Source of the DNA: Eimeria necatrix
Taxonomy: Eukaryota; Apicomplexa; Conoidasida; Eucoccidiorida; Eimeriidae
DNA: 64,000 bases
Assembly: GCF_000499385.1 (NCBI RefSeq)
Contig: NW_013654545.1
Coordinates: 42,501-106,500, forward strand
Direction: 5' to 3'
The position numbers and the translations under genes were made by a program. How positions within the stretch are numbered: the stretch's first letter is position 1; each line of letters begins with the position of its first letter. Of the stretch, positions 55,429 to 64,000 are shown in pieces. The notes under the pieces were generated by a model that saw only the letters and a program-made list of their open reading frames with translations, did no database searches and was not told where the DNA came from.

Positions 55429-58113
55429 TCATACTTTGAGTGGTTCAGCTACCTGTGTGTTCTGCGGCTGCTTCTGTTCTTGCTGCGGCTTGCGCTGTCG
55501 CTGCCGATTCTTTTGTGAGCGTTGCTGCTGCTGCTGCCGAGGGGCCACTTCAAGCTGTGTTCCTGTTTGTTGTTGTTTTTCGTGTTGCGAAGTTCGTGGC
55601 TCGCGCTGCTGCGCCGATAGCTGTCGCAGCTGCTTCAGTCGCTCCCACTGCGCACGCGGTAGCTTGCGGCTGCTCTTATCATCCCTAAGTTGCACATCGC
55701 CTGTGCTGTGTGTGAGATGCGCTAGCTCTTTATCCCCGCTGTGCTGTGTGCTCGAGCTGCAGTCTTGTTTGTGAAGTTCGTCATGTAAGTGAGAAGCGGA
55801 CACGACGCCCGAAAAGAGTCTTTTGCAGGTGGCCCAATCTGCTGCATCTTGATTGTGAACATCCCAAACAGGCTTTCCATGTTGCTGATTTGCCACAATA
55901 GGGCCCCCGGCTTCTGTTCTTTCTGAAATATAGTTCTGGTCGAATAAGTTGGCCAGTGAATGCGGCCAAAACCAGCTGCCGCACCAACCCTGAAGTTTAC
56001 CAGCAGCAAGCCCAGGAGCCGGCGGTGGAATCGTCAGAAGTGAATGCAAGTGCTGTAGCGACCTTTGGTGAGGCATCCACTCCCCGAGTTTTGCGTTGAC
56101 TCTTGACCACTCTTCACTAGATTTGTCATGGTGCAGTAGTACAGCGGGAATGGGCTGGCGTGCACATCTGTTTTGAAGCTGACCACATAACTGTGTCTGA
56201 AACTCATGCAAGCTGGGCTGCCAAACACGCCCGAATGGGTCTTTGGCCACGGAGCCGCTTGCAGTTAATTCGGAGAAGCCTGCGATTCTGTGCAATACTG
56301 ATGGCTCCGAAGCGTTCAACGCTGTTGGTGGGGCTTCTTCCTGAAGCCAATCTGGCTGTCCGCTGTTCGGTGCAAATCTTCGGCAGTCAAGGTATGCTTG
56401 GGCAACATCGCATGTGTTTACAGTCTGTGAGAAGTGTTGAGGGAAAGCAGAAAAGCCCTGATTATTATGGTTGTCCAGCGCTCCGGGAATAGACCTGTCC
56501 AATTGAGGGCATAGGAAAAAGCCCAAGCTGGGGTACGGATGGCCTGAGTTTCTGTCCGCGGGCGTCACCTCCCCAAAGTGGAAATTCTTAGCTGCTTCAC
56601 TTCTCACTGACTGCGGCCTCTGAATAGGGTTGATGGAAAGCTCCTTCTTGTGAGGCCGGTGCAGCACGTGATTTTCCAGTATGAAATCCCTCTGGCCTTC
56701 CTGCTGTGCCTCCATCCGTTGCTCTTCGGTTGCAGAGCCACTATCCGTTTTCACTTGCTTCAACGCCTTCTGACCATTGAACAGCAGTGGAAATGTAGGG
56801 TGAAGCAGGATTTCTTGCAAGCGAGTAGAATGGGAAGGAAGCTGAGAAGGTATGACCAGAAATGGTGCACGAATGGAGGAACACGCCAACGCGCCGACTC
56901 TTCGTTGAGCAGAAAGTTCTTTCTGCTGCACAATAAATTCTTGATGTTTTCGATCCAACCGCTCCAGCGTCGAGTCTTCATGTGTTGTCGCCTCGTTGAG
57001 GTGCTGGACGCTTAGCTGCTGCGCGCTTCGATTACCCAAAGGGAAGTGGGCCTTCAGCTGTTCAGTTGGTTCGGAGCCGCCAGCGGCTGCGCTGTTGGCT
57101 GCAGCGTCCACGAGAAAGCCTTCTAAATTCATGACCTGCTGATAAATCGGGGCGTCAGCAGGGGCTGCTGACCGTCTTATGACGGCTCGAAACGCATGCA
57201 GAACATGAGGAATGAAGTCAATGAATGCAGTTTCCTCAATTTGGCACTCTTGCAGTTCTCTCTGTAGCGTAGAACTTGCTAGCTCTTCATTAGTAAGAGC
57301 ATGCTGCTGTCCGGCGGGATTTGAGGTGCAATCAGGCGCGCTCGACTGCACTGTTGCTGCTTCATGAATGCCCTCTTGCTGATTGCTCAAGCCTCGGCAG
57401 GGGCCTGTAAGAAGAGCTTCGTCCGCTCTTTTCATGAACTCATCTCTGCGCGCTTTGGCCTCCAACAGTTTGAGCACAAATTGCGCTGCATGAATTAGTT
57501 CACCCGGGGCTGCTCGTTCTCCACTGTAGTTGAACACTGAGGCCGCCGCTCCCCGTTCTGCTCTGTAGAGCCGTGGGTTGGAGCAGACAATGTTCACAGT
57601 TGAAAACTTCAAGTTGGCATTTTGAAGAAGCTGTGGCTGCTGGATCTTGTTTGATAGACTAGCAAGTGCGGCCAGTTCTCTGCGTTGCTCCTGTTGCCGC
57701 TCTGCGTTTTCCAACTCGCAAGCAGCAGCTTGTGGCTCGCGTTTCCCATGACTTGCAGTTTCCTCCAAAGACTTTACAAGGCCTTCAGGACTGTCTTCAG
57801 CATCTGTGGAAGCCGACATGGCAGACTGCTGGCGAGCCTCTTCCAGTCGCTGCGGGGGCTCGACGCAGTCATTTTGGGTGACTGTCTCGGTTCCCGCCCT
57901 TCGTCCAACATTTTGAGATTTCGGCAGCAAAGGCCAGTGAGCAGCCCACTGCTCACTCGAAGAAGCATTCGCGAGGACAGTCGGCGGAGGTCTTTGAAGA
58001 GCTTCAGAACCAGGAAGAGGTCGCTTCCGGGCGGCTGGGGCCTCCCGTTGCGGCGCCGCTTTTCCGCGCCTCACAACTGTCGTCCATCTTGGTCGCTTGT
58101 CCTGCTTCTCCAT
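55429..58113 (-). CDS. Intronless orphan protein, about 894 residues
   Basis: A long uninterrupted frame in repeat-poor DNA. I take the Met at 58113 (MEKQDKRPRWTTVVRRGKAA); another Met 20 codons upstream is possible. I do not recognise a family. No signal peptide or membrane segment. The N-terminus is basic, the middle is mixed with helix-prone stretches (AAQFVLKLLEAKARRDEF, FIDFIPHVLHAFRAVIRR), and the C-terminal 60 residues are Gln/Arg/Lys-rich (APRQQQQQRSQKNRQRQRK), suggesting nucleic-acid or ribonucleoprotein binding. Balanced composition over 890 codons without a stop argues for real coding. A nuclear or RNA-granule role would be inference only. Confidence 0.75.
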   Translation of the reverse strand: MEKQDKRPRWTTVVRRGKAAPQREAPAARKRPLPGSEALQRPPPTVLANASSSEQWAAHWPLLPKSQNVGRRAGTETVTQNDCVEPPQRLEEARQQSAMSASTDAEDSPEGLVKSLEETASHGKREPQAAACELENAERQQEQRRELAALASLSNKIQQPQLLQNANLKFSTVNIVCSNPRLYRAERGAAASVFNYSGERAAPGELIHAAQFVLKLLEAKARRDEFMKRADEALLTGPCRGLSNQQEGIHEAATVQSSAPDCTSNPAGQQHALTNEELASSTLQRELQECQIEETAFIDFIPHVLHAFRAVIRRSAAPADAPIYQQVMNLEGFLVDAAANSAAAGGSEPTEQLKAHFPLGNRSAQQLSVQHLNEATTHEDSTLERLDRKHQEFIVQQKELSAQRRVGALACSSIRAPFLVIPSQLPSHSTRLQEILLHPTFPLLFNGQKALKQVKTDSGSATEEQRMEAQQEGQRDFILENHVLHRPHKKELSINPIQRPQSVRSEAAKNFHFGEVTPADRNSGHPYPSLGFFLCPQLDRSIPGALDNHNNQGFSAFPQHFSQTVNTCDVAQAYLDCRRFAPNSGQPDWLQEEAPPTALNASEPSVLHRIAGFSELTASGSVAKDPFGRVWQPSLHEFQTQLCGQLQNRCARQPIPAVLLHHDKSSEEWSRVNAKLGEWMPHQRSLQHLHSLLTIPPPAPGLAAGKLQGWCGSWFWPHSLANLFDQNYISERTEAGGPIVANQQHGKPVWDVHNQDAADWATCKRLFSGVVSASHLHDELHKQDCSSSTQHSGDKELAHLTHSTGDVQLRDDKSSRKLPRAQWERLKQLRQLSAQQREPRTSQHEKQQQTGTQLEVAPRQQQQQRSQKNRQRQRKPQQEQKQPQNTQVAEPLKV

Positions 58114-61100
58114 TCGCGCGTTAGTTGTGCAGTCTCCGACTTGGCAGTATGCTGGAAAAAGACTGCAGTGCACAGCTGTCCACTTGCAGTTGGACAGCTA
58201 GTTAAAGTAGTGTTGAAGATTCCATTAACAGTGAAGCTCGACCAATGGAAATTCCGTGAGGGATCGTTAGGCCATTTAGACCACGTCAAACAGGGACCAT
58301 GCGCACTCGCGGGAAAACGCCACGGTGGATGGCGTGCAGCTGTCGCCACAGAAGGTTGAACGGTTTCGCCAGTCAAGAAAAAAGCCAAGTGAGACAGAAA
58401 GCGTTGGCCTTATGAGTGATTGGCCCTAAAGAAATCCATACGATTACTGCCAGAGTGAAAGGGACTTTCTGGCAAGACCACTTCAAGTATATTCCCGGGA
58501 AAATCTGAATGCAATAGGAGGAAAGACGCAGAGAGTCGCTGGGAGCCGATTGGAAGCACTCTGTGGACGCTCATTGCAGATCATTTGTCACTTCTCCTCA
58601 ACAATTAAAAGAAAACGGTGCGATTTGCTCTAATTGGTACTTCAAGTGATAGCCACATCAAGTGGCTTCCTTGCATCGATAGTGGTCAAACTGTTGTGAG
58701 GTGAACAACACGGATCTGCCTGATGATGTGCTTACACCCCATCGGCAGTCTGTACTGCCTCCGCGGAATAGAAGATCTCTAAGATGTTGAAGCATGTAGT
58801 TAAGATAAATTCAGTTTATATATGGGATAGTTGTCTATGTTACCCCATGTAAAGAGCTGAACATGCAGGTTACAAGCATGTGCAGAACATGTTCGACAGA
58901 GCTAGACAACAGAGCTAACGTGCGTGTAGCGGCCTTGCGTTCAAACTAATAAACATGAAAACCCTTCACTTTTTCACATATTCTATTTGGCTGCTTGATA
59001 TTTGATGTTCTGAACGCCAAACAAACGGTTTCACTCAAAGCCACGATTTTTCGGCATCCACTGACTAGCAGGGAACCAAAGGCATTCTGGGCATTGCTGG
59101 TGGATACTGCAGATTCGGACGTAGTGAAAAAAACATCGATCCAGGAGTTTTTTCAGTTGTTGGCCTTTTCTGTAGATGGACAGATTTAAAAGGTTGCGTG
59201 AGGGACGGATAATCAACGACATTGCCAGGGTCGTCTGAACAGGGCAAGGACCTAGGAGCGAACATAGCCCCTTGAGTGTTCCTGAGACAAGAAGTGTTTG
59301 TGAGGGTTCCTGAGACAAGAAGTGTTTGTTTTTCCTAGTTTAAATCTAAACATCAGCCCTTCAACGGAGACGGTGTGGTGGCCGCTGCTCAAATCATGAC
59401 TTCATAAAGTACTTGAAGATGGGTTCATACACGCCTTTACGTTCACTGGCCCCCAACAATCAGCTCAACGGGCTCTCTGCTCGGCTCGAAAAATCATGCA
59501 AAAATGTATTGCGATTTTATGGAGAGGTGTCGAATGCATACTTTAAAAAAAGGCCGCTCCACTAAAATAGTCTCAGCAGCTCGATTGTATGCAATGTGAA
59601 GTACAAGTGATGAGGCATGAAAGAAACGAGAGTCCACACCAGATGACTCAAATCATACGAATCAGGCACAAGAAATGTAGGGAGGAGAAAGCACGAACTG
59701 GGCTTTTGGACGGACTTGTTAGTGTTACTCAGGGAGCTCACGACATACATCACAGTTCGGAATACATCACAGTTCGAGATCCGCAAATGATGAATAATAC
59801 TGCGCAGATCAACCATAACTTCATTACGTGTGAAAAAGCGGCAGATTTTGGACAATTCGCAAGAAGTTCAACAAATTGGCTGAGATGATGAGAGCCCCAT
59901 GCTCGCAGCTTTTTACTGCGATACCTGCTAAAAGCAATGCACCAAACAGAGCAAAAGCTGGAGCAGCTCGCAAATGAAACACACAGGATCAAAAAGAAAA
60001 ATGAACTCGAAGTCATATCGTCGCACACTGCAGATTTACTTGGAGCATCAACTGCTGCAACGTTATGCTTGTGCGGATGTAATGTGCAAGTGAAGCTTGC
60101 TCATACAATGCTTCTGCAATTGTGTCGGCCCTCGCTTTCCATAGTTGCCACCCAAAGTTACTCAGCGAATGGTTGTGACCTTGTAAAGCTGTATGAAGCT
60201 TCCCACCGCCTTACCGCGAGCCCAAGGAGCAGAGACATTGAGGCCCTTCTGCCCACTGGCCGACCCTTAAGATACTGACAGAACGTAGGGAGACTTGTAA
60301 GACACCTTAAGAGTTGATTGCTCAGACCTACCTGCAGCTGTGGCTACAAAAGTTTCCAGACACTTTCACTGTCGCGCTGAAGAAAGAACCGGGGAGACAG
60401 TTAGCCAGACTGACCCTGTATAGACCCTTTCCATGTCCAGAGTCGTCTCTGATCATCACATTGGGAAAACCAGGCTTTTTCCTTGCCAAACAGTTTCATG
60501 GGTTACTTTACTGTGCAATTGAATGGGGTCCAGAGCACCTCGAGAATTTTCGGTTGCATCAGAGGTAGCAAACTCCTTAGGGGGAGGAGCACGTTGAAAG
60601 CAAGATTGCTGCACTACCAGATAGACACATGAAAATCGAGGAGCTGCGTTAGTTAGTGTGTCTGTTTTTCTATGTTCTGACTTGCTTCTCCAGGCCTTTG
60701 GAAGATGCGCCCGCTTCCCTACCAAGCAACCGGAAACCATCATCAGCACCCTGTACAATCGATGGCACCCATGCTAGAGTATCTTTTCAACATTTTCCTT
60801 GGGAAACATTGACTTCTTTAGGCTGTTTCGCTGTTTTGTCATTTTGAGCAGAGACATCTTCATAATGCTTATTAGCTTTTCAACCGTACGGTGCCACGCC
60901 ACCATCACTGCCGGTGCTGTTATTGTCGTGCACGGGGACTACAATGAGTCCTCCGCAAGGCCTGCAGAGGTCAGTGATGTGACAGAATAAGAGGCTTGTT
61001 AAATTTAGCCAGTTTACACGATTACAGAAGCCTTAGGGGCCTCGGCAGCAGGAAAGCGGGCCCTGGGGGCAGGGCTCGCCCAACGGGGAGGCCAGGGAGC

Positions 61101-64000
61101 TGACCTACAGAAAGGTGTGTCAGTGTCATATTCCGGAACTCTCTTTTTGAATACTTAAACATCGAGAAATGTTAGTTGGAGTTTTCTAACTTTTTGGGGA
61201 GAATTTAGAGAAGAGAATCGAGTCCTGGGGCATACCTGTTCGTCAGCAACCACAGACGTAGACTGAAGCATATGTACCATGTGTGAAAGAGAGCCCACTA
61301 CCAGTGCCACAGAGGACGGCTCAATGTGTCTCTTCACGTAGGCTAGCCCTTTACATCTGACTCATACAGAAACTTATCTTCGAAGCTGTGTCACACTCAA
61401 TCACAAATCACAACGCGCTTCCCGGGAGCCCCACGTTGTTTGTTGGCTGCTGGCGCTCTGCCCAGACAAGCTTCTGCAGCAGCATCGATGTACTACCGCC
61501 AGTCAGTCCGTAGACTGCGAGTAACTCCGCTAGCTATCGACTACAATTAAAGACACAAAATTAGATATTTGCGTGCTCCGGTTCCGTAGCAGCCCGGGTA
61601 ACAGCAAGGTCGGCAGAAGAATCCATAACCATTGGCTCTGGCGGATGTGCAGGCTTGCATCAGAGCTGGCAGCGTCGCAGTGCCCAAAGCAACCTCAATT
61701 TGCAAAAACATATTGCTGGACAATAGTAAAATGTCCACGGCAGGGTAAATAAGCGAAGGGGTAGGACGCCCTTCACACTCCACGTTCATCTTGCGATTAG
61801 CGGCGCATTGCTTGCGCTAGTCTCCCATCTAAGGACGCCTCTGAGAGTGCACGTGGAAAAGGGCTTCCGCCGTTAGCAGGACTCATGACCGCGGTACCGA
61901 ACACCCTCCGGACAGGTGTAGCAGCGAGAGATGACCCAGAAGCTGTATATATGTTGATACTTCACGACAAGGCGCAAATCTGGCATACTTGGCATCAGTA
62001 TTCTGAGTATGGCCTACACTGGAAATTGGTTACCACAGCGCCAGGCTGTATGCTTTCGTTGTGCAATATTGTGCTCAACAGTATCAGTGTTGCGAAGGAT
62101 TTTGCTCGCTGAAAAGTTATCGAAAAAAATGCAAATGAACACCTGCTGCTAAGTAAAAGCCAGCCATTCTCAAGAGACTCCTGGAGATACGCGCGTTTGC
62201 TTCCTATGTTTTCTCCTGCTTCCCGGGTTCAACATGATAACGCATCTCAGCAAATGATGAGCACGAAAACGTAGATCCCGCATCCTCGCCTCGAACGCTA
62301 AATCTCAGTGCCGTTTCACTGCTCAGTGTCAACACTCTTTGGAGATGGCAACATTTTACGTCTTGGCTCTAAGCCACACTACATGATAGAGCAGATAGAG
62401 AACCGTGTTCGTGTTCGGTTTCAGAGAAAGCACACACTGCATTGTATGCTAACAGCAAACCCCGTAAAAGCCGGGCGATAAGGTCTCCCCAGAGTCATTA
62501 TCTCCATTTGTTGGCGCTAATTTTACCCGCTTGTCAGAATATAAGACGGAAGCAGGCACACTTCCTCTGCAAGCGGATTGCAGTCTGCCCGCAATGACCT
62601 TGGAGGGGCCCTCTGCTTGATTTTGTTGTTTTAGTTGACAAGCTGCTAGCATTGCATTCGAGGAAACCCACTCTATCCATCGCACCGACGCCATTCGATC
62701 TTACACATTATTTTTTACCGTCGAAGTGTCGAGCAAGAAGGAAATGTACGACAGTACTTAGAGACTACCATTTGCTATGGTGTAGGGCTGCTAAAAGTTA
62801 ACACGAACGCTTAGCCCAGCACCTCTGGAGCCCTGTGTTTCAGTGGTATTTCTACTTCAAGGAATAGTTGACTAGCTAAAATGCGTCGAAGTTTTGCCAT
62901 CAGCTCAAAGCTTTGCGATTCGACGGCTGAAGACAGTATTTCACACACACACATCTAAGCACTTGCTCGTAAGTCCTAGTTGTAAACGTTAGCCCCTGAC
63001 AGCAACGTCGCGGCTTCCATGTGTATCTTCGTATGAGCAATAGATGAATTATGTAAACTCCGGTTGCTAATTAAAGTTGAAAGGCTCCAGAATCCCTAGC
63101 TCGGATGCGTTTGAAGAGAAAAAGGGCTCTGTGGCGATATGCAGGCCACAGCTAGATCGAAGCACCTCGGTTTGCGCTGCATGCACGTATTGAAATATTT
63201 CCAAATATGACAAGTGGATACACTATGTCCTATGTATAGCGTGCTGCGCCATAGGCGACCGAATACCACGACCCGGAGGACGAAATCCAAATGTTTGCAG
63301 CCGATATTGAGGGACTGCTGCCACTGCAAAATGTGGTGCTTGCAGTAAACAATAGAGAGTCTAAAATACACTTAGCATCGCTAGAATCGAGACGCGCATA
63401 GCAGCACGGAACAGGACCGATTCTAAGAGGCGGACAAACCTCGTCAGTGCAATGCAGATCCAGCTTGGTGGGGCATCAGACGGCGGGCTTTGAAATAATC
63501 GAATTGTATGTCCTCTTTCGGCGTTAGCACGGAGACAAAGCAAAGTGCAAACGACATTCTAAAAAAGAAAATAAATTTGGCTCAAAAAGTCTTACGCACT
63601 GTTCCAAAGTTAACTCAAACGCGAGCTTAAAGCATAGAAGATATAATCCATGGAAGCCATCTGCATTAGTGCAGGTGTTTGCCTCCTCACTGAGCTTACG
63701 GCTGCGCGGCAGAAATGTGTTATTAACCAAAGATTATCTGCGAACCTTTTGCAAATTCCTCATCAAGGTAGCAGAAGCAAGCCCATATGCGCGTAACTCG
63801 AAACGAAACAAGCGATCTCCAACATGCGCAGGGAAAGCGTAGTATTACTAGTAGTAGTCTAGTAGTAGACGACGATGAACTGGAACGCTCGTGCGGAAAA
63901 AAAGTAATATGCACGCCTTAATACCTATATCAACGAACAATTTCCTGCCTCATATGCAGTTTTGAAAAATGCCCGGCAAGTTCCAGCTCGCGCGATCTTA
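58114..64000. other. About 5.9 kb with no supported gene
   Basis: Upstream of the orphan gene. Only short frames without signatures or splice series; no tRNA- or rRNA-like sequence recognised. Contains a 27-bp near-tandem duplication at about 59279-59329 and GC-rich GGGGCCTCGGCAG-type patches at about 61035-61095. Confidence 0.4.
59279..59329. repeat. Tandem duplication of about 27 bp
   Basis: Two copies of TTCCTGAGACAAGAAGTGTT followed by TGTGAGG or TGTTTTT, in gene-free sequence. Confidence 0.85.

Noticed and set aside
58200..64000. Small frames of 60-110 codons in the last 6 kb
   Set aside because: No conserved motifs, biased or random composition, and no phase-compatible exon series.
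1..64000. Bacterial or viral origin of part of the window
   Set aside because: All recognised genes are eukaryotic, most with spliceosomal introns; no viral or bacterial operon features seen.

Overview
The window looks like nuclear DNA of a coccidian apicomplexan, most likely Eimeria. The support is: dense (CAG/CTG)n arrays, interstitial telomere-type AAACCCT/TTTAGGG heptamers, genes split into many short exons with GT-AG (sometimes GC-AG) junctions, and homopolymeric Ala/Gln runs in proteins. Species cannot be fixed from sequence alone.

Layout. Bases 1 to about 25,000 are repeat-rich: trinucleotide arrays, telomere-like heptamers, GGGGGCCCCC tracts, a 14-bp palindrome GGTGTACGTACACC, and an intron-specific minisatellite in most large introns. 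Bases of about 25,000 to 64,000 are repeat-poor, with longer intergenic spaces and triplet repeats almost only inside exons. This matches the alternation of repeat-rich and repeat-poor segments known from Eimeria chromosomes.

Genes in order: a partial unidentified gene (73-970, +); a STEEP1 (CXorf56) family protein (1835-2926, -); a class I histone deacetylase (3906-7838, +, 12 exons); a WD40-like protein (8050 to about 11194, -, 5' end unresolved); a mitochondrial-type J-domain protein (11697-13476, -); a peroxisomal 3-ketoacyl-CoA thiolase with a PTS2-like N-terminus (18818-22426, -, 10 exons); a small secreted helical protein (23834-24654, -); a greatly enlarged CCDC61/VFL3 centriole-associated protein (28647-33505, -); a pyrophosphate-type double-domain phosphofructokinase (37350-44696, +, 16 exons); a triple CCCH zinc-finger protein (46773-49774, +); a CIA2/MIP18 iron-sulfur targeting factor with a long N-terminal extension (52467-54182, -); and an intronless orphan of about 890 residues (55429-58113, -).

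The genes are unrelated housekeeping and regulatory functions (chromatin, chaperone, beta-oxidation, glycolysis, Fe-S assembly, centriole, RNA binding), with no operon-like logic. The most interesting material is in the repeats. Three CAG/CTG-filled introns are multiples of three without stops, so retaining them would insert poly-Ala-type runs into HDAC or thiolase. CTG arrays often run straight into the 3' splice site. A palindromic element is concentrated in introns. Two GC-AG introns are enforced by conserved protein sequence. Exon models were built by hand from splice sites, reading phase and family conservation; no transcript data were available.
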